Shown: positions 43,098 to 52,721, counted from the stretch's first letter. The stretch: 64,000 nt of DNA from an uncultured Sphingomonas sp. (GCA_913775315.1 CAJYIX010000009.1:38605-102604); one strand, 5' to 3'. The notes: generated by a model not told the origin, from the letters alone. Made by a program: numbers and translations.

Positions 43098-44161
43098 GCG
43101 TTATCCTCCCGAAACAGTCTCGCTGCCCTGGCAAACACGGTCGGCAACCCCGCCGACTCGACGTCGGCGACCGGCCACCACTCGCCCTGCCCCGGCGGGG
43201 TGTGCCCGTCCCACCGGGCGGCGGCAAGCGCGCAGACGAGCTCGAAATGCGTGAAGCCGTGCGTCGCGGTCGCATCGAGCATTCGCCACTCGGCCGCGAC
43301 CGGCGCACCGGTCAGATCGGGCGGGCCGGCGTCCCACGGCCCGGTCGGCAGCGCGCGCATGCCGCCGAGCAAGCCCTTGTCGGGCCGGCGTACCAGCCAC
43401 ACCCGATCCTCGTGCGTCAGCCAGAACATCGTCCCCCGCCGCACCGGCCGCACCTTCTTCGCGGCCTTTACCGGAAAACGCTCCGGCGCCCCTTCGATCC
43501 GCGCGGCACAGGCGGCGGCGATCGGGCAGAGCAGGCATTTGGGGTTGCGCGGGGTGCAGAGGCGCGCGCCGAGATCCATCATCGCCTGCGCGAAGTCGCC
43601 CGCGCGTTCGTCGGGGGTGATCGCATCGGTTGCCGTGCGGATCGCGGGCTTCGCCGCGGGCATCGGCGTGTCGATCGCGAAGAGGCGGGCCACGACGCGC
43701 TCGACATTGCCGTCGACCACCACCGCGCGCCGCCCGAACGCGATCGCGGCAATCGCGGCGGCGGTGTAAGCGCCGATCCCGGGGATGGTCAGCAGCGCCG
43801 GTTCGCTATCCGGCAGCCGCCCGCCATGCTCGGTAACGACCGCCCGCGCACCCTTCAGCAGGTTGCGGGCGCGGGCGTAATAGCCGAGGCCCGCCCACAT
43901 CGACATGACGTCCGCATCGTCGGCGGCAGCGAGGCTCGCGAAATCGGGCCAGCGCGCGGTCCAGCGCTCGAAATAGGGGACGACCGTCGCGACCTGCGTC
44001 TGCTGGAGCATCACCTCGGACAGCCAGACGCGATACGGTCCCGCCGGATCGTTGGCGGGCGCGGGCGATCCGGGCGGCGCACGCCATGGCAGGACCCGCG
44101 CGCTGGCGTCGTACCATGCGAGCAACGAGGCAGCGATTTCTGGCGACACCTTGTTGGACAC
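43085..44161 (-). CDS. mutY: A/G-specific adenine DNA glycosylase
   Basis: 358 residues from GTG 44161 (GTG 44149 possible). Excises A opposite 8-oxoguanine. Catalytic Glu in WLSEVMLQQTQVATVVPYFE, helix-hairpin-helix LLTIPGIGAYTAAAIAAIAF, catalytic Asp in VVVDGNVERVVAR, cluster Cys in CTPRNPKCLLCPIAAAC (C-x6-C-x2-C-x5-C), and a Nudix-like C-terminal domain (GTMFWLTHEDRVWLVRRPDK) that reads 8-oxoG. The 3' end overlaps the hydrolase start by 13 bases. The divergent dciA start lies only 9 bases away. Confidence 0.95.
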   Translation of the reverse strand: MSNKVSPEIAASLLAWYDASARVLPWRAPPGSPAPANDPAGPYRVWLSEVMLQQTQVATVVPYFERWTARWPDFASLAAADDADVMSMWAGLGYYARARNLLKGARAVVTEHGGRLPDSEPALLTIPGIGAYTAAAIAAIAFGRRAVVVDGNVERVVARLFAIDTPMPAAKPAIRTATDAITPDERAGDFAQAMMDLGARLCTPRNPKCLLCPIAAACAARIEGAPERFPVKAAKKVRPVRRGTMFWLTHEDRVWLVRRPDKGLLGGMRALPTGPWDAGPPDLTGAPVAAEWRMLDATATHGFTHFELVCALAAARWDGHTPPGQGEWWPVADVESAGLPTVFARAARLFREDNACGG

Positions 44162-44170
44162 GCCCCGCCT

Positions 44171-44716
44171 ATGGCATGGCTTCGCGCGATGACGAAGCCG
44201 CGCCAGCCCCGGCCGACCCCTGCCCCGCCGCCGCGCTCGAACCGGGCGCGTGCGGTCAGCGAACTGCTGCCCGACATCGGCGGCGCAGCATTCCGCAAGT
44301 TCGGCTTCGTTCAGTCCTCGATCGTCAGCCGCTGGGTCGAGATCGTCGGCGAGCGCTATGCCCGCGTGTCCAGCCCCGAATCGATCCGCTTCCCGCAGGG
44401 GCAGCGGGCCGAGGGCGTGCTGACGCTCACCGTCGTCGGCGCGCACGGCCCGATGATGCAGCATATCGCGCCCGAGATCGTCGAGCGTGTGAACCGGTTC
44501 TTCGGCTATGCCGCGGTCGCGCGCGTGGTGTTCCGCCAGGGCGAGGTCCGCCGCCCGACGCGTCCCGCCCCGCGCCCCGCGCCGCGCCCGGTCCCCGCCG
44601 ACCTGTCCGACAGCCTTCGCGCGATCGCCGACCCGGAACTGAAGGCGGTGCTAGAGGCGCTCGCCTCCGGCCTTGGCGATCCCATACCCATTCCCGTCCT
44701 CGGCAAGGTTCGTTGA
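44171..44716 (+). CDS. dciA: DUF721/DciA-like replication helicase loader
   Basis: 181 residues from ATG 44171 (ATG 44189 possible). After a Pro/Arg-rich start, the DUF721 core runs FRKFGFVQSSIVSRWVEIVG, then ESIRFPQGQRAEGVLTLTVV and HIAPEIVERVNRFFGYAAVA. In alphaproteobacteria and others, DciA loads the DnaB helicase in place of DnaC. It is translationally coupled to the DsbA-like gene by TGATG. mutY is divergent. Confidence 0.88.
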   Translation: MAWLRAMTKPRQPRPTPAPPPRSNRARAVSELLPDIGGAAFRKFGFVQSSIVSRWVEIVGERYARVSSPESIRFPQGQRAEGVLTLTVVGAHGPMMQHIAPEIVERVNRFFGYAAVARVVFRQGEVRRPTRPAPRPAPRPVPADLSDSLRAIADPELKAVLEALASGLGDPIPIPVLGKVR

Positions 44717-45375
44717 TGCGTTTTCTGAAGATCCTGCTCGCGCTCATGCTTGGGCTGACCGCCGGCACCGCGATGGCACAGGCGAAGCGCGACTGGCGCA
44801 CCGTTGTCACGCCTTCCTCGACCGGCACCTGGGTGATCGGCAATCCGGCGGCCAAGGTGAAGCTCGTCGAGTATCTGAGCTACACCTGCCCGCATTGCGG
44901 CGACTTCACCAACGAATCGAAGCCGGTGCTGATGGACCAGTTCGTCCGTTCGGGCTCGGTCAGCCTGGAAGTGCGGCATGCCGTCCGCGACGGCCTCGAC
45001 CTCGCCGCTGCGATGTACGCGCGCTGCGCCGGCCCACGCAATTTCGTGGCCGTCCACGGCGCGATCTTCGCCAATCAGAAGGCGTTGCTCGAGAAGGGCG
45101 TCAGCGTCACGCCGCCGCCGGGTGGCGACCGCGATGCGGCGCTGAAGGCGATCGCCGACGGATCGGGCCTCACCGCGCTCGTCCGGCCGCGACTGGCCAA
45201 GGCGCCGGGCGTCTGCCTGACCGATGCGGCGACGCGTGAGCAGCTGATTGCCGGCACCCGCGCCGCCTTCGACAAGATCGCCGGGACGCCTTCGTTCGAG
45301 CTCAACGGCGAGCTTATCCAGGGTACCGACTGGGCGCGCCTCGAACCGCGGCTGCGTGCCGCCGGCGCGCGCTGA
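44716..45375 (+). CDS. DsbA family thiol protein, exported
   Basis: 219 residues starting MRFLKILLALMLGLTAGTAM, a signal peptide ending near AMAQA. The thioredoxin-fold active site is YTCPHCGDF, with Cys 58 and 61, and the helical insertion follows; AGTPSFELNGELIQG gives the cis-Pro region. Likely a periplasmic disulfide oxidase. The start overlaps dciA's stop by one base. Confidence 0.92.
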   Translation: MRFLKILLALMLGLTAGTAMAQAKRDWRTVVTPSSTGTWVIGNPAAKVKLVEYLSYTCPHCGDFTNESKPVLMDQFVRSGSVSLEVRHAVRDGLDLAAAMYARCAGPRNFVAVHGAIFANQKALLEKGVSVTPPPGGDRDAALKAIADGSGLTALVRPRLAKAPGVCLTDAATREQLIAGTRAAFDKIAGTPSFELNGELIQGTDWARLEPRLRAAGAR

Positions 45376-45404
45376 ACCTTTTTCCTCCCGGAGAACCAGA
45401 CAAG

Positions 45405-46127
45405 ATGCGTTTGATCCTGATCCTCGCCCCCCTCGCCATGCTCGCCGCCTGCGGCGGCGGCTCGGGCAGCAACAGCTCGGCCCCCGCCGCCCCGGTCGAG
45501 GGTGCCAAGCCGCCCGCGGGCCAGCAGTGGAGCCAGGTCGTCAGCGAGACGCCCGAGGGCGGCTATCGCATGGGCAACCCCGACGCGCCGGTGAAGCTTC
45601 TCGAATACGGATCGCGCACCTGCCCGGCGTGCGGCGCGTTTGCGCGTGAGGGGTTTGAGCCGCTGACCAAGCTGGTGGAGACCGGCAAGGTCAGCTTCGA
45701 GTTCCGCGACTTCCTGATCCACGGCGCGCCCGACGTGGCAAGCGCGGTGCTCGGCCGCTGCGCCGGCACCGGCGCGTTCTTCCCACTGCTCGAGCAGATG
45801 TACGCCAACCAGGCGGCGACGCTCGACAAGCTCCAGGCCGCCCCGCCCGAGCTTCAGGCGCGCCTCCAGAACATGGCTCCCGCGCAGCAGGTCGCCGCGA
45901 TCGCCGAGCAGGCGGGCTATATCGACTTCGTCAAGCAGCGCGGCATCCCGGAGGACAAGGCGCGCCAGTGCCTGGCCGACATGAACACCGTCCAGAAGCT
46001 GGTCGGAGTCACCGAAAAGGCGACCGAGGTTCAGGGCACGCCCACCTTCATCGTCAACGGTGAAAAGGTCGAGGGCGTCGTGCGCTGGACCGATCTCGAG
46101 GCCGAATTGAAAAAGCGGGGCGCCTGA
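45405..46127 (+). CDS. DsbA-like thiol lipoprotein
   Basis: 240 residues. Lipobox LAAC with Cys 16 after MRLILILAPLAM, then a Gly/Ser/Ala linker. Active site RTCPACGAF with Cys 73 and 76; VQGTPTFIVNGEKVEGVVR holds the cis-Pro. A second DsbA-like protein following the first by 29 bases, so the two may form a soluble/anchored oxidase pair. smc starts 21 bases downstream. Confidence 0.92.
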   Translation: MRLILILAPLAMLAACGGGSGSNSSAPAAPVEGAKPPAGQQWSQVVSETPEGGYRMGNPDAPVKLLEYGSRTCPACGAFAREGFEPLTKLVETGKVSFEFRDFLIHGAPDVASAVLGRCAGTGAFFPLLEQMYANQAATLDKLQAAPPELQARLQNMAPAQQVAAIAEQAGYIDFVKQRGIPEDKARQCLADMNTVQKLVGVTEKATEVQGTPTFIVNGEKVEGVVRWTDLEAELKKRGA

Positions 46128-46148
46128 TAGAGGGGCGCGGCCGCATCG

Positions 46149-49100
46149 ATGCAGATCACGCGGCTGCGCCTGACCGGCTTCAAGAGCTTCGTCGATCCCG
46201 CCGACCTTCGGATCGAACCGGGGCTGACCGGCGTCGTCGGCCCCAATGGCTGCGGCAAGTCCAACCTGCTCGAAGCGCTGCGCTGGGCGATGGGCGAAAG
46301 CTCCGCCCGGTCGCTGCGCGGCGCGGGAATGGAAGACGTCATCTTCGCGGGCACCGCCACCCGCCCCCAGCGCGACTTTGCCGAAGTGGCGATCCACGCG
46401 ATCGCCGGGGATGACGAGGAGGTCGAGGTCGTCCGCCGGATCGAGCGCGGGGCGGGCTCGGCCTATCGCCTCAATGGCCGCGACGTGCGCGCACGCGACG
46501 TGGCGCTGCTCTTCGCCGATGCCGCAACCGGCGCCCACTCGCCCGCGCTGGTCAGCCAGAACCGCATCAGCGCGGTCATCTCGGCCAAGCCCGCCGAACG
46601 CCGCGCGATGCTGGAGGAAGCCGCGGGCATCGCCGGGCTGCACGTCCGCCGAAAGGAGGCCGAGACGCGGCTGCGTGCGACCGAAACCAACCTCCAGCGC
46701 CTGGGAGAACTGATCGCCGACCAGGACACGCGGATCGCCGCGCTCCGCCGGCAGGCGCGGCAGGCCGAGCGCTACCGTGCGCTCAGCGATCAGGTTCGGA
46801 CGGCGGAAGGGCGGCTGATCTTCGCCCGCTGGCGCGACGCCGCCGCCGCCGCCGATGCAGCGCGGGCCGAGGCAAAGGCGGCGGAGACGCGCGTGACCGA
46901 TGCCGCGTCGGCGCATGAGGCGGCCGAGAGGGCGCAAGTCGCGGCGCAGACCCTGCTCGCCGAAGCACGCGCCGCGGCGCAATCCACGCGCGATGCCGCC
47001 GCCGACGCGCAGCACCGGCTGGAGACGATCGCGCGCGAGCGGCGGGGAATCGAACGCCGCCTCGACGACCTCGCCGCCGCCGCCGCGCGGCTGGACGGGG
47101 ACCGTGCGCGTGAGGGCGACCTTGCCCGCGATGCTGCCGATGCGATCGCCCGCCTAACCGCCGAAGCGGCAACGCTGGAGGCACGCATCGCCGCGGACAC
47201 CGCGCGCCTGCCGAGACTCGACACCGCACTCGCCGAAGCGGAGCGCACCGCCCGCGACGCCGAGGTCGCACTGGCACAGGCCGTGGCCGCACAGGCGCAG
47301 GAGGCCGCTGAAGTCCGCGTCGCCGACGCCGCGCTCGCCGCCGCCCGCCAGCGGCTCGACCGCGCCGAACGCGATGCTGCGCGGGTGGCTGCGGAGGCGG
47401 CGGGCCTCGCCGATCCCGCGCCGCTCAAGGCACAGGGCGAGGCCGCCGCGGTCGCGAAGCGACAGGCGCACGACCGCGCCGCCGCCGCCCGCCGTACGCT
47501 GACGGAGGCCGAGGCGAACGAGCGCGCGGCGATCGACAGCCGCCAGCGCGCCGACGCCGCGCGTGCTGCTGCGCAGGCCGAACTCGCCGCGCTCGACAGC
47601 GAGGCGGCGGTGCTCACTCGCGCGACGAGGCCCGGACCGCGCGCACGCCTGCTCGATCAGGTGCGCGCAGCGCCCGGCTACGAACGCGCGCTCGCCGCCG
47701 CGCTCGGCGACGATCTCGAAGCCGGGGTGGATCGCGCCGAGGATCGCCACTGGGCGGGCGCCGAGCCGCAGCAGGGTGACCCCGCCGCGCCCGCCGGCAC
47801 CGCTGCACTCGCCGCACATGTCCACGCGCCGCCCGCGCTGGGCCGACGCCTCGCGCAGATTTTCGTCACGGATACCGACGACGGTCGTGCGCTGGCCGTG
47901 GGGCAGCGGCTGGTAACGCTGCAAGGCGTACTCCGCCGCTGGGACGGCTTCGTGTCGCGGGGCAGCGGAGCCGCAGCGGCGGAGCGGCTCGAACGGCTCA
48001 ACCGCCTTCGCGCCATCGAAGCGGCGCGCCCCGCCGCCGTCCGCGCCGTCGAGAGCGCCGAGACCGAGGCTGCCCGCATCGTTGCCGCAATCATCAACGC
48101 GCGCGCTGCCGCGACCGAAGCACGCCGGATCATCGAGGCTAGCGAGCGCGCCGAGCGCGAGGCAACGCGCGAGCAGGATCGCGCCGCCGCTGCGCTCGAA
48201 CGGCTGTCGGCACTGGCCGCCGACCTCGCCCAGCGCCGCGACCGCACCGCCGCCGACCGGCGCGAGGCCGAGAGCGAAGTCGCGCGCGCGAAGGAAGCGG
48301 TCGCCGCGCTGCCCGATGGATCGGCGACGCGCGCGAAGGTGCAGATTTTCTCGACCGCCGCTGAGGCAGCTCGCGCAGCGGTGGCGGAGGCGCGTGCGGA
48401 ACGCACCGCGCTCGACCGCAGCCTCGCCTTCGACCGCGACCGCCGCACCGCTGCCCAGGCCGAGGCGAAGGGCTGGCGCGCGCGCGCGGGCGAGGCGGCA
48501 AAGCGGATCGCCGAACTCGACAAGCGCGCGGCCGAGGGGGAGGCCGAGCGGCTGCGCCTCGCCGGCCGCCCCGCCGCGCTGCTCGCGCAGCAAAGCGACG
48601 CTGACGCCCGCGCGCGTGAAGCCACCGCCACCGCGACCGCCAGCGCCGCCGCCGAGCGCGGCGCCGAAACCGCGCTCCGCGATGCCGAGGCGCAATCGCG
48701 CCAGACCGCCGAAACGCTCGCCGCCGCCCGGGAAACACGGGCAGGCGCGGCGGCGCGCGCGGAGAGCCAGGACCTGCGCCGCATCGAGATGGGCCGCGTT
48801 TCTGGCGAACGGTTCGAGTGTCCGCCGCCGCTGCTGCCCGAACGCGCGGGTTTCGACGCGGGCGAAGTGGGCGATCCGCAGGATGAGAGCGCACGCCACG
48901 ACCGGCTGGTGGCCGAACGCGAGCGGATCGGCCCCGTCAACCTGATCGCCGAGCGCGAACTCGCCGAGCTGGAAGGTGAGCGGACGAAGGGCGCGGCGGA
49001 GATCGCCGAGCTGGAGGCCGCGGTCCACCGCCTGCGCGGTTCGATCGGCACGCTCAACCGCGAGGGGCGCCAGCGCCTGCTCGCCGCGTTCGAGGCGGTC

Positions 49101-49553
49101 GACGGGCATTTCCGCCGGCTGTTCACGACGCTGTTCGACGGGGGGCAGGCGCACCTGACGCTGATCGATTCGGACGATCCGCTGGAGGCGGGGCTGGAGA
49201 TCATGGCACAGCCGCCGGGCAAGAAGCTTCAGTCGCTGACGCTGCTGTCCGGCGGCGAGCAGGCACTGACCGCGGTCGCGCTGATCTTCGGCCTGTTCCT
49301 CACCAACCCCGCGCCGATCTGCGTGCTGGACGAGGTGGACGCGCCGCTGGACGATGCAAACATCGACCGTTTCTGCGACCTGCTCGACCGCATGACCCGG
49401 GAGACCGCGACCCGCTACCTGATCGTCACGCACAATGCCGCGACGATGAGTCGGATGCACCGCCTGTTCGGCGTGACGATGGTCGAGCGCGGGGTCAGCC
49501 GGCTGGTCAGCGTCGATCTGTCCGCCGCCGAAACGCTGATCGCCGCCGAGTAG
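46149..49553 (+). CDS. smc: Chromosome segregation protein SMC
   Basis: 1134 residues, normal for bacterial SMC. Walker A GPNGCGKSNLLEALRWAMGE near residue 32-50; long Ala/Arg/Glu-rich coiled coils on both sides of a hinge at about 495-620 (around GYERALAAALGDDLEAG); signature LLSGGEQALTAVALIFGLFL and Walker B CVLDEVDAPLDDANI near the end. It organises and condenses the chromosome. scpA and scpB are not in this window. The two DsbA-like genes upstream are an unusual but locally consistent neighbourhood. Confidence 0.97.
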   Translation: MQITRLRLTGFKSFVDPADLRIEPGLTGVVGPNGCGKSNLLEALRWAMGESSARSLRGAGMEDVIFAGTATRPQRDFAEVAIHAIAGDDEEVEVVRRIERGAGSAYRLNGRDVRARDVALLFADAATGAHSPALVSQNRISAVISAKPAERRAMLEEAAGIAGLHVRRKEAETRLRATETNLQRLGELIADQDTRIAALRRQARQAERYRALSDQVRTAEGRLIFARWRDAAAAADAARAEAKAAETRVTDAASAHEAAERAQVAAQTLLAEARAAAQSTRDAAADAQHRLETIARERRGIERRLDDLAAAAARLDGDRAREGDLARDAADAIARLTAEAATLEARIAADTARLPRLDTALAEAERTARDAEVALAQAVAAQAQEAAEVRVADAALAAARQRLDRAERDAARVAAEAAGLADPAPLKAQGEAAAVAKRQAHDRAAAARRTLTEAEANERAAIDSRQRADAARAAAQAELAALDSEAAVLTRATRPGPRARLLDQVRAAPGYERALAAALGDDLEAGVDRAEDRHWAGAEPQQGDPAAPAGTAALAAHVHAPPALGRRLAQIFVTDTDDGRALAVGQRLVTLQGVLRRWDGFVSRGSGAAAAERLERLNRLRAIEAARPAAVRAVESAETEAARIVAAIINARAAATEARRIIEASERAEREATREQDRAAAALERLSALAADLAQRRDRTAADRREAESEVARAKEAVAALPDGSATRAKVQIFSTAAEAARAAVAEARAERTALDRSLAFDRDRRTAAQAEAKGWRARAGEAAKRIAELDKRAAEGEAERLRLAGRPAALLAQQSDADARAREATATATASAAAERGAETALRDAEAQSRQTAETLAAARETRAGAAARAESQDLRRIEMGRVSGERFECPPPLLPERAGFDAGEVGDPQDESARHDRLVAERERIGPVNLIAERELAELEGERTKGAAEIAELEAAVHRLRGSIGTLNREGRQRLLAAFEAVDGHFRRLFTTLFDGGQAHLTLIDSDDPLEAGLEIMAQPPGKKLQSLTLLSGGEQALTAVALIFGLFLTNPAPICVLDEVDAPLDDANIDRFCDLLDRMTRETATRYLIVTHNAATMSRMHRLFGVTMVERGVSRLVSVDLSAAETLIAAE

Positions 49554-49678
49554 GCTTGCCAAGCGGCTCGACCCGCGTCAGCAATGCGGCCACGGGCCTT
49601 TCGCGGACGCCCGTTCAGATGGCCCGCCATCCAAGTCCGCTCCCTGGCCCGTGTCCGCACGGCATCGGAGCGAACCGA

Positions 49679-50854
49679 ATGACGATCGAAGCCCGCCCCC
49701 CTGCCCTTACCCTCCCCCAGCTCTTCTGGCGGTTCCTGCGCTTCGGCATGGCCGCGTTCGGCGGACCGGTGGCGCAGATCGCGATGGTGCGAGAGGCGCT
49801 GGTCGAGCGCGAGCGCTGGGTCGACGGCCCGCGCTTCAACCGGTTGCTCGGTGTGATGCAAGTGCTGCCCGGGCCGGAGGCGCACGAACTGTGTGTCCAC
49901 ATGGGCATGGTCGCGCGCGGGCGGGTCGGCGGATTGTTGGCAGGGCTCGGCTTCATGCTGCCGGGGTTCGTGCTCATGATGGCAGCGGGCGCGCTCTATG
50001 TCCGACTGGTCGAGGGGCGCGCGGGGCTGGAGGGGGTGCTGCTCGGCGTGCAGGCGGCGGTGCTGGGCGTCATCGTCCGCGCGGTCTGGCGGATCGGCAG
50101 CCATATCCTGACCGACCGGATCGCGATCGGCATCGCCGTGGTCTCGCTGGCGGCGACGCTGGCCGGCGTGCCGTTCTGGCTCCTCCTTGCCACCGCCGGC
50201 ATCGCGGGCGCGGTCACGGCGGGTTGGCCGGTGCTTGCGATCGTCGCCGCGGCGGCGGCCGTGGGGCTGTTCCTGCCCGGCGGCGTGATCCACGCCGCGG
50301 CGCCCGTCGCCGCCACGACCGCGACGCTCGGCGCGCTGTTCCTCGCGGGGTTGAAGGGCGGGCTTCTCACCTTCGGCGGCGCCTATACTGCCATCCCCTA
50401 TGTGCGCGCCGACACGGTGGGGCGCGGGTGGCTGAGCGACGGCGCGTTCCTCGATGGGGTCGCGGTGGCGGGGCTGCTGCCCGCGCCGCTCGTCATCTTC
50501 GCGACCTTTGCCGGCTATGTCGCGGGCGGGCCGATGGGCGCGCTGGCGATCACCGCGGGGATGTTTTTGCCCGCCTTCGCCTTTTCGATGATCTTCTTCG
50601 AGCGGCTGGAGGCGATCGTCGCCGACCCGCGACTGCACCGCGCGCTCGACGGCGTGGCGGCGGCAGTCGTCGGGATCATCGCCGCGACCGTCGTCGATCT
50701 CGGGCTCGGCACCGCCGCGCGCACGCCCGCGCCGCTCGTCTCCGCGGCGGTCTTCGTCGTCGCCTGCGCGGCGGCGTGGCGGCTCAAGGGCGGCTGGGTA
50801 ACGCCCGCCATCGTCGCAGCGGGCGCCCTCACCGGATGGGCGGCGATTCGTTAG
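49679..50854 (+). CDS. chrA: Chromate transporter ChrA
   Basis: 391 residues from ATG 49679. Two homologous halves, each with a chromate-transport domain: the first has FGMAAFGGPVAQIAMVREAL and MQVLPGPEAHELCVHMG, the second TFGGAYTAIPYVRADTVG and DGVAVAGLLPAPLVIFATFA. About ten helices. ChrA exports chromate or sulfate-like anions. The last codons overlap the stop of the convergent LOG gene by four bases (TTAG). Confidence 0.93.
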   Translation: MTIEARPPALTLPQLFWRFLRFGMAAFGGPVAQIAMVREALVERERWVDGPRFNRLLGVMQVLPGPEAHELCVHMGMVARGRVGGLLAGLGFMLPGFVLMMAAGALYVRLVEGRAGLEGVLLGVQAAVLGVIVRAVWRIGSHILTDRIAIGIAVVSLAATLAGVPFWLLLATAGIAGAVTAGWPVLAIVAAAAAVGLFLPGGVIHAAAPVAATTATLGALFLAGLKGGLLTFGGAYTAIPYVRADTVGRGWLSDGAFLDGVAVAGLLPAPLVIFATFAGYVAGGPMGALAITAGMFLPAFAFSMIFFERLEAIVADPRLHRALDGVAAAVVGIIAATVVDLGLGTAARTPAPLVSAAVFVVACAAAWRLKGGWVTPAIVAAGALTGWAAIR

Positions 50855-51726
50855 GCCGCCGCCGCTTCCTTCTCGCGCCAAAAGCGCTGGACGATCTCCC
50901 ATCCCTCCTCGGCGCTTTCGACCCAGGTGATGAGGTCTAGGTCCTTGGGGCCGATCACCCCCTCCTCGCACAGCGCCTCAAAGCTGACGACGCGCTCCCA
51001 GAAGTCGCGGCCGTAGAACAGAACCGGGATCCGCTCGACCTTGCCCGTCTGCATCAGGGTCAGGAGCTCGAAGGCCTCGTCGAACGTGCCGAAGCCGCCG
51101 GGGAACACCGCCACCGCTCGGGCGCGCAGCAGGAAGTGCATCTTCCTGAGCGCGAAATAGTGGAACTGCATCGACAGCGACGGGGTGACGTATGCGTTGG
51201 GCGCCTGTTCGTGCGGCAGGACGATGTTGAGGCCCACCGATTCGGCGCCGACATCGGTCGCGCCGCGATTGGCCGCTTCCATGATCGACGGCCCGCCGCC
51301 CGAGCAGACGACAAAGTGCCGCGCGCCGCTCTCGTCACGCGGAAACACGCTGGCGAGGCGGGCGAGCTCGCGCGCGACCTCGTAATATTTCGCCTTTTCG
51401 GCCAGCCGCTCGGCCACCTTGCGGCCGGGGCCGTCGCCGGCGAGTTCGAGCAGCGCCGCGGCCTTGTCGGGCTCGGGGATGCGCGCGGACCCGTACATGA
51501 CGAAGGTCGAGGCGATCTTCGCCTCGTCGAGAAGAAGTTGCGGCTTCAACAGCTCGAGCTGGAAGCGTACGGGACGCAGATCCTCGCGCAACAGGAAGTC
51601 GAGGTCCTGGAACGCCAGCTTGTAGGCCGGATCCTCGGTCTGCGGGGTAGTGGTGCCCGTGCGGGCAGTGGCGGCATCTTCGTCGGCGCGGCGAAAGACG
51701 CGCGACGGCACTCGTGTATCGGTCAT
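50851..51726 (-). CDS. LOG family (TIGR00730) Rossmann-fold protein
   Basis: 291 residues from ATG 51726. The signatures CSGGGPSIMEAANRGA and PGGFGTFDEAFEL match the cytokinin-activating LOG/lysine-decarboxylase-like family (PGGxGTxxE). This is the longer subgroup with an extra N-terminal ~80 residues. LOG enzymes cleave nucleoside 5'-monophosphates to base and ribose 5-phosphate; a bacterial role in nucleotide salvage is likely. The 'lysine decarboxylase' name in some databases is obsolete. Confidence 0.92.
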   Translation of the reverse strand: MTDTRVPSRVFRRADEDAATARTGTTTPQTEDPAYKLAFQDLDFLLREDLRPVRFQLELLKPQLLLDEAKIASTFVMYGSARIPEPDKAAALLELAGDGPGRKVAERLAEKAKYYEVARELARLASVFPRDESGARHFVVCSGGGPSIMEAANRGATDVGAESVGLNIVLPHEQAPNAYVTPSLSMQFHYFALRKMHFLLRARAVAVFPGGFGTFDEAFELLTLMQTGKVERIPVLFYGRDFWERVVSFEALCEEGVIGPKDLDLITWVESAEEGWEIVQRFWREKEAAAA

Positions 51727-51779
51727 TTGCCCGCCCTTAGCCGAGCGCGGGGTCAAGCGAAAGCGTCAGCACCCCAAGA

Positions 51780-52463
51780 TCACCGGCACAGCGGGCGGCC
51801 GCCCATGTCGAGGTGGAAATGATTGGCGTGCGCGGCATTGTATTCGGGGCCGAGCGCGGTGACGAACCGGCGACACGCAGACTGGAAGACGGTGCGCAGG
51901 AACCGCCGCTCCTCGTCGCTGCCGCCGTTCCAGTCGTCGAGCACGCTCACCCGCCGTCCGTCGGCCAGCACGAACACCGCCACATCGACGGCGTTCGCAC
52001 GGCCATGTTCGGACAGCTTGCCGCTGCCCGCGATCGCGCGGCAATTGAAGGTGCCGTAGCTTTCGATCCGGGTCAGGTCACTGCCCAGCACCTGCTTGGC
52101 CGCGGGCGCGACGCCGTAGCGCACCCAATTGGAGAAATTGCGCGCCAGCGGGCAGCGCATCGATTTGAGGCCGGAGACGGGCACGCCGATGTCGAGAAGC
52201 TGCACCGCGCCGATGACGACACAGCCGCCGCCGAAATCCTGCGTCGGGAGCGTCCGGTATTCGACGCGATCGGCGTCGAGATCGGCGAGGCACTGGCGCG
52301 TCTCGGCCGGCGGCGGCTCGGGTGCGACGGGCTTGGGCGGCGGCCGGCGTTTCGGCGCGCTCGCAGCGGGTCGGCGAGGCTCGGGCCGATCATCGCCCGA
52401 CACACAAGCGAGAAGCGCGAGCGGCGCGAGGCCCGCCAGACCGATCCGACCGATACGCATCAT
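51780..52463 (-). CDS. Extensin-like (ExtC) family lipoprotein
   Basis: 227 residues with a signal and lipobox (LALLACVSG), a Pro-rich linker (RRPPPKPVAPEPPPAE) and the Extensin-like_C domain: SEHGRANAVDVAVFVLADGR and HANHFHLDMG, with the His and Asp zinc pattern of D,D-/L,D-peptidases of the M15/VanX type. Cys residues at QCLADLD, GGGCVV, SMRCPL, FNCRAIAG and QSACRR may form disulfides. It likely acts on peptidoglycan. Confidence 0.9.
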   Translation of the reverse strand: MMRIGRIGLAGLAPLALLACVSGDDRPEPRRPAASAPKRRPPPKPVAPEPPPAETRQCLADLDADRVEYRTLPTQDFGGGCVVIGAVQLLDIGVPVSGLKSMRCPLARNFSNWVRYGVAPAAKQVLGSDLTRIESYGTFNCRAIAGSGKLSEHGRANAVDVAVFVLADGRRVSVLDDWNGGSDEERRFLRTVFQSACRRFVTALGPEYNAAHANHFHLDMGGRPLCR

Positions 52464-52590
52464 CGCTTCCTAGGCGAAGCGCGCTGAACGGGTCGCTAAC
52501 AAACGCGATCGGCCCGACGTACCGATCGGGCGGACGGTCGAGCGGGTTACCCCGAAAGCCGGGGCGGGCACCATTCGCCACACCCGCGCC

Positions 52591-52667
52591 GTACCCCGGC
52601 GAAGGCCGGGGTCCAGAGCCAGGCAGCGTTACGTCGGGATGCTGGACCCCGGCCTCCGCCGGGGTAC
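52591..52667. repeat. Intergenic inverted repeat, family A variant
   Basis: Arms GTACCCCGGCGAAGGCCGGG (52591 on) and GGCCTCCGCCGGGGTAC (to 52667) are 26-base inverted copies with a single mismatch around a 25-base centre. Related to the GTCACCCCGGAC elements at 16588 and 21068. It lies in the gap between the extensin-like gene and the cupin gene. Confidence 0.82.
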
Positions 52668-52721
52668 GATCGGTGTTCCGACAACCCCTTTGCCCTAACC
52701 CGCCGGAAGGATCGGCATGAG

